A stretch of 64,000 bases of DNA. Origin: Streptomyces sp. R44 (GTDB lineage Bacteria > Actinomycetota > Actinomycetes > Streptomycetales > Streptomycetaceae). The stretch covers positions 6,604,501 through 6,668,500 of the forward strand of contig NZ_CP163444.1 in assembly GCF_041053105.1 (NCBI RefSeq), written 5' to 3'. A program made the position numbers and the translations under genes. Under the pieces are notes generated by a model. That model was not told where the DNA came from and did no database searches. It saw only the letters and a program-made list of their open reading frames with translations. How positions within the stretch are numbered: position 1 is the stretch's first letter; every line of letters begins with the position of its first letter. Of this stretch, positions 53,809 to 62,859 are shown piece after piece.

Positions 53809-54009
53809 ACGGCATCGTTCCAGCTCAGAAGGCACGTCGGCGTGGAAACCGGACACGGCTCCCGCTCCCCGTCTCGGGAACGGACTCACTCTCCAGGCGG
53901 GTTTGAACTCGCCCCCCGCCGACCCCGCCCACGGAAACGGTCACCTTTCGCCCACCGTCCGACGGAAGCGGTCACCCGGGATCAGCGACGATCGACCGGA
54001 ACCGGCCCT

Positions 54010-54840
54010 TCAGCCGTTCTCCTTGAGGAAGGAGAGCAGCAGCTCGTTGACCTTCTCCGGCTGGTCGAGCTGCAGCCAGTGGCCCGCGTCCTCGACCCGC
54101 TCGTAGCGCCAGGAGCCGGCGACGTACTCGCCCGTCCCCGACATCGAGCGCTCGGTGAGGAAACGGTCGCCCGTCGACCACAGGCCCATCACCGGGACCG
54201 ACTCCGGCAGCGGCACCGCCGGCACGTCCGCGCCGAACTGGACCTCCGGCGGCAGACCCGCGCGGTAGATGTCCAGCGCCGCCGTCAGCGCGCCGGGCGC
54301 GCGCAGCGTCTCGATCGCGGCCTCGGCGTCCGGGTGCTCGCCCAGCATCTCCCGCAGGTTGGCGTAGTCGTCCCGCGCGAGCCAGTCCTCGGCGACCCCG
54401 GCCAGCTGGAACAGCAGCATGTACCAGGAGCGCTGCTTCTGCTCCCAGCCGGCGGCCCGGATGGACCCCAGGTGACCCACGGACAGGATGCTCAGGCTCC
54501 GCACCCGGTCAGGGAAGAACTGGGTCACGGCCTGCGCGATGCCCGAACCCCAGTCGTGACCCACCAGATGGACCTGGTCGAGGTCGAGGTGCGCCAGGAG
54601 CTCGACCATGTCGCCGACGTGCTTGCCCGGGTGGTGCGCCGCCGGACCGCCCTCGGGCCGGTCGGAGGCACCGAAGCCGCGCAGGGTCGGCGCGACGGTC
54701 CGGAAACCGGCCGCGTTCAGCGCCGGGACCTGGTGCCGCCACAGGTGGTGGCTGTCGGGGAAGCCGTGCACGAGCAGCACGGCCGGTCCCTCCCCGCTCA
54801 CCTCGACGTCGAGGGTCACCTCGGACAGTTCGACACGCAT
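54010..54840 (-). CDS. Alpha/beta hydrolase, epoxide-hydrolase-like
   Basis: A 276-residue alpha/beta hydrolase. The HGFPDS oxyanion motif and the nucleophile elbow HLVGHDWGSGIAQ with Asp are those of epoxide hydrolases and haloalkane dehalogenases, not serine hydrolases. The final His is in VEDAGHWLQLDQPE. The substrate is unknown. ATG 54840. Confidence 0.88.
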   Translation of the reverse strand: MRVELSEVTLDVEVSGEGPAVLLVHGFPDSHHLWRHQVPALNAAGFRTVAPTLRGFGASDRPEGGPAAHHPGKHVGDMVELLAHLDLDQVHLVGHDWGSGIAQAVTQFFPDRVRSLSILSVGHLGSIRAAGWEQKQRSWYMLLFQLAGVAEDWLARDDYANLREMLGEHPDAEAAIETLRAPGALTAALDIYRAGLPPEVQFGADVPAVPLPESVPVMGLWSTGDRFLTERSMSGTGEYVAGSWRYERVEDAGHWLQLDQPEKVNELLLSFLKENG

Positions 54841-54885
54841 CTCAACACCCCGTTCGTCACCGGCCGGTTCGAAGGCAACATGATG

Positions 54886-55743
54886 TCAGAAGGGGTACCA
54901 GCGCACCTCGGGGTCACCGTCCCGCAGTGAGGCCACCCGCCGCTCGAACTCGGCCAGGGCCTTCGGGTTCGTCGGCGCGTGCTGCGCCACCCACGCGCAG
55001 CTCGCGGTCTCCCGCGCCCCGCGCAGCACCGCGCACCCCTCCCACTCGCGGACGTCCCAGCCGTACGCCTCGGTGAACGCCTCGTACGCCGCCGGGTCCA
55101 GGCCGTAGCGGTCCCGGGAGAGCGTGAGGACCACGAGATCGTGCTCGCGCAGATCCGAGGAGAAGGTCTCCAGGTCCACCAGGACCGGCCCGTCCGGGCC
55201 GACGTGGACGTTCCGGGGGAGGGCGTCCCCGTGGATCGGGCCCGGCGTCAGACGCGGGGTGAGCGCGGCCGCCGCCGGCGCGAAGGAATCGCGCCGCTCC
55301 CGCAGGAACGCCGCGTCCGCCGGGTCGATCGTGGCCCCCGCGAGCCGCAGCCACCGCTCCACCCCGCCGAGCAGCTCACGGCGCGGGAGCGTGAACCCGG
55401 TCGGTTCGGGCAGCGCGTGCACCGCCCGCAGCAAGGGCGCGAGATCACGGGGCTCCGTGGGACGCACCGCCTCCGGCAGCCGGTGCCAGACGGTCACCGG
55501 ATGCCCGTCCACCAGGCGCGGCTTCTCCTCGGCGGCCCGGACCGCGGGGACCCCGGCGGCTTCCAGCCACGAGGCCAGCGCCAGCTCCCGCTCGGCCCGC
55601 TCGAACAGCTCCGCGTCCCGGCCGACCTTCACCACCAGATCGCCCAGGGCGAAGACCGCGTTCTCGCCCAGGGCGAGCAGCCGCGCACCCGCGACCGGCA
55701 GCCCCGCTCCGCCCAGGATCTCCCGTGCCCGCGCCTCGTCCAT
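54886..55743 (-). CDS. Aminoglycoside phosphotransferase-fold kinase
   Basis: A 285-residue APH-family protein. The Brenner motif is HGDALPRNVHV and the metal motif DLETF (DxD-like). The N-lobe has a nucleotide-binding lysine in ALGDLVVKVGRD. Members phosphorylate aminoglycosides, homoserine, choline and others; no resistance context is present, so the substrate is open. ATG 55743 has GAGGGAGAGG about 5-14 bases upstream. Confidence 0.85.
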   Translation of the reverse strand: MDEARAREILGGAGLPVAGARLLALGENAVFALGDLVVKVGRDAELFERAERELALASWLEAAGVPAVRAAEEKPRLVDGHPVTVWHRLPEAVRPTEPRDLAPLLRAVHALPEPTGFTLPRRELLGGVERWLRLAGATIDPADAAFLRERRDSFAPAAAALTPRLTPGPIHGDALPRNVHVGPDGPVLVDLETFSSDLREHDLVVLTLSRDRYGLDPAAYEAFTEAYGWDVREWEGCAVLRGARETASCAWVAQHAPTNPKALAEFERRVASLRDGDPEVRWYPF

Positions 55744-55929
55744 CGACCTCTCCCTCACGCGTGTGTTTGCGCCAAAGTCTCCCATCCGCGCAGCTCACCG
55801 CGCCCGTCGCCTTGACGGGCCGACACACCGTCAGCACCATGGCGGGATTCCGGACAGCGGCAGCAGCAGGTGGACGGGGGGTCGGATCGTGAGCTCAGTG
55901 ACCGCGACGAAGCGGCCGGGGGTCCCTCG

Positions 55930-56874
55930 ATGAGCTCGGTGACCACGGCCTCGCGGCCCGGCCGAGCGGGCACACCCCGCGCCGCCCCCGGGACACGCCC
56001 GCGCGGCCCCGACCTCGGCGCCTGGTTCCTGGTGCTCCCGGCGCTCCTGCCGATCCTCGTCCTCAGCGTCGGCCCCCTCCTCTACGGCATCGCGCTCGCC
56101 TTCACCGACGCCCAGTCCGGCCGCACCCAGGCCACCCGCTGGGTCGGCACCCTCAACTTCCAGGACCTGCTGCACGACACCCTCTTCTGGGAGTCCTTCC
56201 GCATCGGCGTGGTCTGGGCCGTCGGCGTCACCGTCCCGCAGTTCCTGCTCGCCCTCGGCCTGGCCCTGCTGCTCGACCAGAAGCTCCGCTTCCGCCGGCT
56301 GGCACGCGCCCTCGCCATCGTGCCCTGGGCGATGCCGGAGGTCGTCGTCGGCATCATGTGGCGGCTCGTCTACAACCCCGACGCCGGCATCCTCAACGAG
56401 ACCCTGCGGAACCTGGGCCTCGGCGAGGGACACGACTGGCTCTCCGGGCTCGCCACCGCCCTGCCCGCCGTCATCGTCGTCGGCGTCTGGGCCGGCATGC
56501 CGCAGACCACCGTCGCCCTGCTCGCCGGACTCCAGAACACCCCGCGCGAACTCCACGAGGCGGCCGCCCTCGACGGCGCCGGCGCCTGGCGCCGCTTCCG
56601 CGCCGTCACCTGGCCCGCGCTCCGGCCGGTGGCCCTCGCCATCACCGCCCTCAACCTCATCTGGAACTTCAACTCCTTCGCCCTGGTCTACGTCCTGACC
56701 AACGGCGGACCGGGCGGCCGGACCCGGCTCCCCATGCTCTTCGCCTACGAAGAGGCCTTCCGCTACGGGCAGTTCGGCTACGCCGCCGCGATGGGCTGCG
56801 TGATGGTCGCCGCCGTCTCGGTGCTCATCGCCCTCTCCCTCGTACGCCGTCTGAAAGGGGACCAGGACCGGTGA
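55930..56874 (+). CDS. ABC sugar permease, MalF type
   Basis: A 314-residue inner-membrane permease with six helices. The EAA motif EAAALDGAGAWRRFRAVTWP (about residues 225-244) docks the ATPase, here supplied by another locus such as a shared MsiK. The N-terminus is a Ser/Arg-rich cytoplasmic tail. It is first in a three-gene transcript; the next gene overlaps by GTGA. ATG 55930. Confidence 0.93.
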   Translation: MSSVTTASRPGRAGTPRAAPGTRPRGPDLGAWFLVLPALLPILVLSVGPLLYGIALAFTDAQSGRTQATRWVGTLNFQDLLHDTLFWESFRIGVVWAVGVTVPQFLLALGLALLLDQKLRFRRLARALAIVPWAMPEVVVGIMWRLVYNPDAGILNETLRNLGLGEGHDWLSGLATALPAVIVVGVWAGMPQTTVALLAGLQNTPRELHEAAALDGAGAWRRFRAVTWPALRPVALAITALNLIWNFNSFALVYVLTNGGPGGRTRLPMLFAYEEAFRYGQFGYAAAMGCVMVAAVSVLIALSLVRRLKGDQDR

Positions 56875-57713
56875 GCGCCCTCCGGACGAGCGGGCCCGCG
56901 CGGGCAGGCCAGTACCTGGCTCTCCTCGCCTATCTCGTCTTCCTCGCCTTCCCCTTCCTCTGGCTGCTCTCCACCGCCTTCAAGCCCGCCCCCGAGCTGG
57001 CCTCGCTGCATCCCACCTGGATCCCGGAGAACCCCACCCTCGACAACTTCCGGCAGGCCTTCGACGAGCAGCCACTGCTCAGGGCCGCCGCGAACAGCCT
57101 GCTCGCCGCCGTGTCCGCCGCCGTCATCGCGGTGGCCGTCGCGACCCCGCTCGCCTATGTGACGGTCCGCCACCGCGGCCGGCTCGCCGGGGCCGCCACC
57201 GGCTGGGTGGTGATCAGCCAGGCGTTCCCCTTCGTCCTCGTGATCATCCCGCTCTTCCTCGTCCTCAAGAACCTGCACCTGATCAACAGCGTCGCCGGGC
57301 TCGTCCTGGTGTACGTGGTGTGGTCGCTGCCCTTCGCCCTCTGGATGCTCATGGGGTACGCCAGGGCCGTCCCGGCCGAACTGGAAGAGGCCGCGGCCGT
57401 CGACGGCGCCGGCCGGATCCGTACCCTCGTCTCGGTCACCGCCCCGCTGCTCGCCCCGGGCATCGTCGCCACCGCGCTCTTCGCCTTCGTCACCGCCTGG
57501 AACGAGTTCTTCTTCGCGCTCGTCCTCCTCAAGACCCCCGAGAAGCAGACCCTCCCGGTCGTCCTCACCCACTTCCTCGGTGCCGAGGGCGTCGCCGACC
57601 TCGGCCCGCTCGCCGCCGCGGCCTTCCTCGCCACCCTGCCGTCCCTCCTCGTCTTCGGCCTCCTCCAGAGACGGATCACGGGCGGGACGCTCACCGGGGC
57701 GGTGAAGTCATGA
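56871..57713 (+). CDS. ABC sugar permease, MalG type
   Basis: A 280-residue permease. The EAA motif EEAAAVDGAGRIRTLVSVTAP is typical. It forms a heterodimer with the preceding permease and overlaps it by four bases; the next gene overlaps by ATGA, so translation is coupled throughout. GTG 56871. Confidence 0.93.
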   Translation: MSALRTSGPARAGQYLALLAYLVFLAFPFLWLLSTAFKPAPELASLHPTWIPENPTLDNFRQAFDEQPLLRAAANSLLAAVSAAVIAVAVATPLAYVTVRHRGRLAGAATGWVVISQAFPFVLVIIPLFLVLKNLHLINSVAGLVLVYVVWSLPFALWMLMGYARAVPAELEEAAAVDGAGRIRTLVSVTAPLLAPGIVATALFAFVTAWNEFFFALVLLKTPEKQTLPVVLTHFLGAEGVADLGPLAAAAFLATLPSLLVFGLLQRRITGGTLTGAVKS

Positions 57714-59002
57714 GACGGATCCTCGCCCTCGCCGCCGCGCTCGCCCTGCTCCTCAGCGGCTGCACCGCCGGGGGAGACGGACCCGACGACGGCGTCGTAC
57801 GGCTCCGCTTCCAGTCCCTCGCCTGGCAGAAGGAGTCCGTCGACGCCAACCGGCAGCTGGTGAAGGAGTGGAACGCCGCCCACCCCGACATCCAGGTGGA
57901 GTACGTCCAGGGCAGCTGGGACTCCGTCCACGACCAGCTCCTCACCTCCTTCGAGGGCGGCGAGGCGCCCGACATCATCCACGACGCCTCCGACGACCTG
58001 TCCGACTTCGCCTACGGCGGCCGGCTCGCCGACCTCCGCCCGCTGCTCTCCGAGCGGCTGCGCGCCGACATCCCCGCCCGCAGCTGGGAGACCACCACCT
58101 TCGGCGAGGGCGTCTACGGCGTGCCGTTCCTCCAGGAACCCCGCGTCCTCATCGCCAACCGGAAGATCCTGGAGTCCTCCGGCGTCCGCGTCCCCACCCC
58201 GGAGAAGCCCTGGAGCTGGAGCGAGTTCCGGCAGATCACCCAGGACCTCACCCGGACCATGGGAAGCGGCCGGTACGCGGTCGCCTGGCCCCTCAAGGAG
58301 CCCGTCTCCGTCAGTCTCAACCTCGGGGTCTCGGCCGGGGGCCGGCTCTTCCACCGGGATCCGGACGGCCGGGTGACCGTCGACTTCACCGCGTCCGACG
58401 GCATCGTCCCCGGCACCGTCCACGACCAGGTCGTCAGTGACCGGACCGCCCCGCGCACCACGCTCGGCAGCGGCGGCTCCGACACCCTGCCCGGCTTCTT
58501 CGCCGGCAAGTACGCCATGGTCCCGCTGGGTTTCGCCTACCGGCAGCAGATCGCGCAGCAGGCGCCCGAGGGCTTCGCATGGACGGTGCTGCCCGCGCCC
58601 GCCGGCGGCGAAGGGCTCGCCCAGGGCGTCTCCCCGCAGACCCTGTCGATCGCCGAGGACAGCCCCCACAAGAAGGAGGCGGCCCGCTTCCTCGACTTCT
58701 TCCTGCGTCCGGCGAACATGGTGCGGCTCGCGCGGGGCGACTGGATGCTGCCCACCGGCACCGCCGCGCTCGCCGACCCCTCCCTGCACACCGCGCGGGA
58801 CGGCTGGGCGACCGGGGCGGCGGTGGCCGAATATCTACGGCCCGCGCCCGCGCAGTCGGTGCGCGGCTACCCGGAGTGGAAGGACAAAGTGGCCACCCCG
58901 GCCTTCCAGGAGTACTACAGCGGCGCCATCGACGGCGCCGAACTGCGCAGGCGCCTGGTCGAGGACGGCAACCGGGTCCTCGCCCGCTATCAGCGCAGAT
59001 GA
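57710..59002 (+). CDS. Sugar ABC transporter substrate-binding lipoprotein
   Basis: A 430-residue lipoprotein of the CUT1-type family. The lipobox is LLSGC at about residues 14-18; the rest is a two-lobed solute-binding protein with DIIHDASDDLSDFAYGG and a C-terminal RGYPEWKDKVATPAFQEYYSG. The ligand is unknown. It is the third gene of the importer and unusually comes after the permeases. No ATPase gene is present. ATG 57710. Confidence 0.92.
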   Translation: MRRILALAAALALLLSGCTAGGDGPDDGVVRLRFQSLAWQKESVDANRQLVKEWNAAHPDIQVEYVQGSWDSVHDQLLTSFEGGEAPDIIHDASDDLSDFAYGGRLADLRPLLSERLRADIPARSWETTTFGEGVYGVPFLQEPRVLIANRKILESSGVRVPTPEKPWSWSEFRQITQDLTRTMGSGRYAVAWPLKEPVSVSLNLGVSAGGRLFHRDPDGRVTVDFTASDGIVPGTVHDQVVSDRTAPRTTLGSGGSDTLPGFFAGKYAMVPLGFAYRQQIAQQAPEGFAWTVLPAPAGGEGLAQGVSPQTLSIAEDSPHKKEAARFLDFFLRPANMVRLARGDWMLPTGTAALADPSLHTARDGWATGAAVAEYLRPAPAQSVRGYPEWKDKVATPAFQEYYSGAIDGAELRRRLVEDGNRVLARYQRR

Positions 59003-59090
59003 CGGATTCGTGATTACGAAACCTTGTTGAATAAGTCACAGATGGGTGAAGGGTCTTCTCCGGAACTCCTCCATCCGACAGGGTTCGAAC

Positions 59091-59127
59091 CGGCCACCGT
59101 GCCGCCCCCCACGCGGCACGGTGGCCG
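59091..59127 (+). terminator. Hairpin terminator of the ABC importer operon
   Basis: Perfect 15-base arms (59091-59105 and 59113-59127) with a 7-base loop, 88 bases past the lipoprotein gene stop. It ends 2 bases before the -10 of the next gene and therefore overlaps its core promoter. Confidence 0.75.
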
Positions 59128-59129
59128 TC

Positions 59130-59135
59130 TAGATT
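59130..59135 (+). promoter_or_regulatory. -10 element of a leaderless DUF1697 gene
   Basis: TAGATT ends 6 bases before ATG 59142, and there is no ribosome site. Transcription probably starts at the ATG. Confidence 0.55.
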
Positions 59136-59141
59136 GAGCCC

Positions 59142-59696
59142 ATGACGAAGACCTACGCGGCCCTGCTCCGCGGCATCAACGTGAGCGGGCGCCGCAAGGT
59201 CCCCATGGCGGAACTCCGGAAGCTCCTCGAAGAGCTCGGACACACCGGCGTCCGCACCTACCTCCAGAGCGGGAACGCCGTCTTCACCACCGACTCCGGC
59301 GCCGGCGAGGACGAGCTCAGGGCCTCCCTCGAAGACGCGATCGAGGAGCGCTTCGGCTTCCGCGTCGACTGCCTCGTCCGCGACGGCGACTACCTCGCCG
59401 CCGTCGCCGACGCCTGCCCCTTCCCGGCCGCCGAACTGGAGGGCAAGCAGCTCCACGCCATCTACTACTCGGAGGCCGCCGACCCCGGGCGCTTCGCCGC
59501 GATCGACCGCGAGGCCTTCCTCCCCGAGGACTTCGCCCTCGGCGACCGCGTGCTCTACCTCTACGCCCCCGAAGGCCTCGGGAAGTCCAAGCTCGGCGAG
59601 GCGGTCTCCCGCCCGTCCGTGGTGAAGGGCCTCGTCGCCACCGGCCGGAACTGGAACACGGTGGTCAAGCTCGTCGAGATGACGCGCGGGGACTGA
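59142..59696 (+). CDS. DUF1697 protein
   Basis: A 184-residue DUF1697 protein. It starts with KTYAALLRGINVSGRRKVPMAELRKLLEELG and TYLQSGNAVF, both typical, and ends with RNWNTVVKLVEM. The family is cytoplasmic and uncharacterised; it may bind nucleotides. A leaderless transcript is likely. ATG 59142. Confidence 0.93.
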   Translation: MTKTYAALLRGINVSGRRKVPMAELRKLLEELGHTGVRTYLQSGNAVFTTDSGAGEDELRASLEDAIEERFGFRVDCLVRDGDYLAAVADACPFPAAELEGKQLHAIYYSEAADPGRFAAIDREAFLPEDFALGDRVLYLYAPEGLGKSKLGEAVSRPSVVKGLVATGRNWNTVVKLVEMTRGD

Positions 59697-59728
59697 CCCT
59701 GAAGTGGCCCAGTCGGAAGGGTGAGGAA

Positions 59729-59748
59729 TGGCCCGTGATCACGGGCCA
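59729..59748. promoter_or_regulatory. Perfect 20-base palindrome before the DsbA-like gene
   Basis: TGGCCCGTGATCACGGGCCA is its own reverse complement. Relative to the probable start of transcription at 59771 it covers about -42 to -23, i.e. the -35 region, a placement typical of a repressor operator. Confidence 0.7.
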
Positions 59749-59757
59749 ACTCCCCGC

Positions 59758-59763
59758 TAGATT
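59758..59763 (+). promoter_or_regulatory. -10 element of a leaderless DsbA-like gene
   Basis: TAGATT, identical to the element at 59130, ends 7 bases before ATG 59771. No ribosome site precedes the ATG. Confidence 0.55.
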
Positions 59764-59770
59764 CGATGTC

Positions 59771-60400
59771 ATGACGAGCACCGAGCACACCGCTTCCCGC
59801 CCCACCGTCGACTTCTGGTTCGACCCCGCCTGCCCCTTCGCCTGGATCACCTCCCGCTGGATCCTGGAGGTCGAGCGCCACCGGGACATCGACCTCCGCT
59901 TCAAGGTCATGAGCCTGTACTTCCACAACGAGGGCAACGAACTCCCCGACTGGTACCGCGAGCTCGTCGACGCCTCCATCGGCCCGGTCCGGGTGGCGGC
60001 GGCCGCCGCCGAACAGCACGGCGAGGAGATCCTGCGCCCGCTCTACACCGCGTACGGCACCCGCATCCACGAGAAGAAGCAGAAGGACTTCGACGCGGTC
60101 ATCGCCGAATCGCTCACCGAGCTCGGCCTCCCGCCGGAGCTGGCCGCCGCCGCGCACGACCCGGCCCACGACGAGGCGGTCCGCCGCAGCCACGACGCGG
60201 GCAAGGACCCCGAGGCGGAGGGGTACGTCGGCACCCCGACGATCCACGTGGACGGCACCGTCTGGTTCGGCCCGGTCCTGCGGGCGATCCCGCGCGGCGA
60301 GAAGGCGGCCGAACTCTTCGACAGCTTCCGGGTCCTCGCCTCCCACCCCGACCTCTTCGAGCTGAAGCGCACCCGCACGGGCGGGCTCGACTTCAGCTAG
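59771..60400 (+). CDS. DsbA-like thioredoxin-fold protein (Rv2466c-type)
   Basis: A 209-residue cytoplasmic DsbA-fold protein of the mycothiol-dependent Rv2466c group (WFDPACPFAWITSRWI at the N-terminus, YVGTPTIHVDGTVWFGPVL with the cis-Pro). The active site is CPFA; the second Cys of CxxC is absent, which suggests a mono-thiol mechanism with mycothiol. A 20-base palindrome overlaps its promoter. ATG 59771; apparently leaderless. Convergent with the chelatase gene. Confidence 0.88.
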   Translation: MTSTEHTASRPTVDFWFDPACPFAWITSRWILEVERHRDIDLRFKVMSLYFHNEGNELPDWYRELVDASIGPVRVAAAAAEQHGEEILRPLYTAYGTRIHEKKQKDFDAVIAESLTELGLPPELAAAAHDPAHDEAVRRSHDAGKDPEAEGYVGTPTIHVDGTVWFGPVLRAIPRGEKAAELFDSFRVLASHPDLFELKRTRTGGLDFS

Positions 60401-60402
60401 CG

Positions 60403-61158
60403 TCAGGCGGTCCTGGCGACCGGGCGCCGCGCCGCGTGGGCGCCGTCGTAGCGCTCCAGGAGCAGGCGGGCCAGTTCGGGGGAGGGGCCCAGGACGTCCG
60501 CCAGGACGTCGGCCTCGGCCGCGCCCGCCGCGATGCGGTCGGGGAGGCGGCCCGGGGCGATGACGTACGGCGCCACCGCCACCCGCCGGACGCCCGGCTC
60601 GGCGCGGAGCGCACGTACGGCGTCCTCCGTGCGCGGGAAGCCCCCGGCATTTACAGCGGAGGCGAACGCGGGCCGCACGGAGCACCAACCGGTGCGCCGC
60701 AGCTCCCGCGCCGTTTCTGCGATCACCGCGATCGCCTCCGGGTCTGTGGAGCCCGCCGAGGCCAGGACGACCCCGGTCGTGCTCTTGTCGCCGGGCCCGA
60801 GCCCGGCCTCGTACAACCGCCGCTCCACCGCCGCGATCAGCAGCGGCGAGGGACCGAGGACCTCCGCCTGGCGGATGTTCAGGGAGGGCGGCGCCTGGCG
60901 CAGTACGGCGGGGATGTCGGTCTTCGCGTGGAAGGCCCGGGTGAGGAGGAGCGGCAGGGCCACCACGTCCCGTACCCCGTCCGCGGCGAGCCGGTCGAGC
61001 ACTCCCGGCACCGAGGGCAGGTTGAAGTCCAGGAACGCCGTCTCCACGCGCAGCCCCGGCCGCAGCGCACCGGCCCGGCGCACCAGCGCCTGGACGGTCG
61101 CCGCGTGCCGCGGATCGCGGCTGCCGTGGGCGACGACGAGGAGCACGGAGCGGTTCAT
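60403..61158 (-). CDS. CbiX/SirB-like sirohydrochlorin chelatase family protein
   Basis: A 251-residue two-domain chelatase. The first domain begins LLVVAHGSRDPRHAATVQALV, with the His typical of CbiX/SirB, and PLLLTRAFHAKTDIP with a second His. The second domain is degenerate. It would insert iron or cobalt into sirohydrochlorin, for siroheme in sulfite reductase. It lies 2 bases after the permease gene of the sulfonate importer and is probably co-transcribed. ATG 61158. Confidence 0.85.
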   Translation of the reverse strand: MNRSVLLVVAHGSRDPRHAATVQALVRRAGALRPGLRVETAFLDFNLPSVPGVLDRLAADGVRDVVALPLLLTRAFHAKTDIPAVLRQAPPSLNIRQAEVLGPSPLLIAAVERRLYEAGLGPGDKSTTGVVLASAGSTDPEAIAVIAETARELRRTGWCSVRPAFASAVNAGGFPRTEDAVRALRAEPGVRRVAVAPYVIAPGRLPDRIAAGAAEADVLADVLGPSPELARLLLERYDGAHAARRPVARTA

Positions 61159-61160
61159 GG

Positions 61161-62045
61161 TCAGGCCTTCGTGAGCAGACCGCGGCGGCGGAGGACCGCG
61201 CGCTCCAGCGGGCTGAAGATGAGCAGGTCGATGGCGATGCCGACGATCAGGATCAGGATGATCGCCAGGAAGATCCCGGCCATGTCGATGTTGTTGCGGC
61301 CGTTCTCCAGGAGCTGGCCGAGGCCGAGGCCCAGGTCCGGCGAGGAGGCGATGATCTCCGCGGCCATCAGCGAGCGCCAGGAGAACGCCCAGCCCTGCTT
61401 GAGGCCCGCGAGGTAGCCGGGGAGCGCGGCCGGCATCACGATGTGCCAGGCGCCCTTGAGCCCCGTCGCGCCGAGCGTCTGGCCGGCCCGCAGGAAGAGC
61501 GGCGGGACCTGGTCGACGCCGGCCACCAGGCCGTTGGCGATCGAGGGGACGGCGCCGAGCAGGATCACCGCGTACATCATGCTGTCGTTGAGGCCGAGCC
61601 ACAGGACGGCCGGCGCGACCCAGGCCACCGAGGGCAGCGACTGGAGTCCCGCGAGGATCGGGCCGATCGCCGCACGCACGAACTTCACGCGGGAGACGAG
61701 CAGGCCCAGCGGGGTGCCGATGGCGAGCGCCAGGAGGAAGCCGAACAGGGCGCGGGAGACGCTGGTCCACAGGACCTGGAGGAGCGTGCCCTCCAGCCAC
61801 ATGGTGGTCAGGCTGTCCCAGACGGCGGACGGCGCGGGCAGCTTGTACTCGTCGGTGACCTTCAGGGACACCAGGAGCTGCCACGCGACCAGGACGAGGA
61901 CGATGGCGACGACCGGCGGAAGCACCTTCTTGACCAGCACCTCGCGGACCGGGGTCCGCGAGACGTTCACGGTGTCGAGGGCGTCGAGACCGGCTTCGAG
62001 GCCGGCGAGGTCGTCGGTGTTCGGGCTGATGTCAGTGCTGGCCAT
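61161..62045 (-). CDS. ssuC: Sulfonate/nitrate/taurine-type ABC permease
   Basis: A 294-residue permease with about six helices. The EAA-like motif is FLRAGQTLGATGLKGAWHIVMPAALPGYLAGL. The subgroup (SsuC/NrtB/TauC) is clear but the substrate is not. It overlaps the ATPase gene by 14 bases. ATG 62045. The symbol is by family and context. Confidence 0.88.
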   Translation of the reverse strand: MASTDISPNTDDLAGLEAGLDALDTVNVSRTPVREVLVKKVLPPVVAIVLVLVAWQLLVSLKVTDEYKLPAPSAVWDSLTTMWLEGTLLQVLWTSVSRALFGFLLALAIGTPLGLLVSRVKFVRAAIGPILAGLQSLPSVAWVAPAVLWLGLNDSMMYAVILLGAVPSIANGLVAGVDQVPPLFLRAGQTLGATGLKGAWHIVMPAALPGYLAGLKQGWAFSWRSLMAAEIIASSPDLGLGLGQLLENGRNNIDMAGIFLAIILILIVGIAIDLLIFSPLERAVLRRRGLLTKA

Positions 62046-62826
62046 GACGGCGGATCTCCCCACGCAGGTGCTCGGTGATCTCGAGGGACAGCTCCGCGAC
62101 GGCGGCGTCCTCGATGCGGCGCGGCTGAGGGATGTCGATGGTCCACTCGTGCGCGATCCGGCCGGGCCGGGACGAGAGGAGGACGACACGCTCGGCGAGG
62201 CGTACGGCCTCGCGCACGTTGTGGGTGACGAAGAGCACCGACAGCTTCGTCTCCCGCCAGATCCGGGTCAGCTCGTCGTGCAGCACGTCCCGGGTGATGG
62301 CGTCGAGCGCGGCGAACGGCTCGTCCATCAGGAGCAGGTCGCTGTCCTGGGCGAGCGCGCGGGCCAGCGCGACGCGCTGGCGCATGCCGCCGGACAGCTC
62401 GTGGACCCGCTTGTCGTACGAGCCGCCGAGCCGGACGAGGGTCAGGAGGCGCTCGGCCTCCTCGCGCCGCTCGGCCTTGGGCACCCCGCGCAGCCGCAGG
62501 GCCAGTTCGATGTTCTTGCCCGCGGTGAGCCACGGGAAGAGGGCGTGCTCCTGGAACATCAGGGCCGGCCGGCCGCCGGGGGTCTCGATGGACCCCGCGG
62601 ACGGCCGGTCGAGCCCGGCGACCAGGTTGAGCAGCGTGGACTTGCCGCAGCCCGAGGCGCCCAGGAGGGTGACGAACTCGCCGGGGGCGACATCGAGCGA
62701 GATGTCGTCGAGGACGAGCTGCCCGCCGGCGGGTCCGCCGAAGGACTTGGAGACATGCTCGATGCGGGCGGCATGGGTCACCGCCGCACGGTCCTCGGCC
62801 TTGGCGAGCGTCGTGGTCGTGGCCAT
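62032..62826 (-). CDS. ssuB: Sulfonate/nitrate/taurine-type ABC ATPase
   Basis: A 264-residue ABC ATPase. Walker A is LGASGCGKSTLL, the signature LSGGMRQRVALARAL, Walker B LLLMDEPFAALD and the switch His FVTHNV. It powers the adjacent permease. ATG 62826 is preceded by GGAGG; a GTG three codons earlier is less likely. The gene follows the binding-protein gene by 33 bases. Confidence 0.94.
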   Translation of the reverse strand: MATTTTLAKAEDRAAVTHAARIEHVSKSFGGPAGGQLVLDDISLDVAPGEFVTLLGASGCGKSTLLNLVAGLDRPSAGSIETPGGRPALMFQEHALFPWLTAGKNIELALRLRGVPKAERREEAERLLTLVRLGGSYDKRVHELSGGMRQRVALARALAQDSDLLLMDEPFAALDAITRDVLHDELTRIWRETKLSVLFVTHNVREAVRLAERVVLLSSRPGRIAHEWTIDIPQPRRIEDAAVAELSLEITEHLRGEIRRHGQH

Positions 62827-62859
62827 GGTCGTCACCTCCTGGGGATCAGCTGCGGGCTG

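Noticed and set aside
55930..59002. An ATPase gene for the sugar importer.
   Set aside because: No ABC ATPase is found within the operon; a shared ATPase elsewhere (MsiK-like) is the usual solution in Streptomyces.
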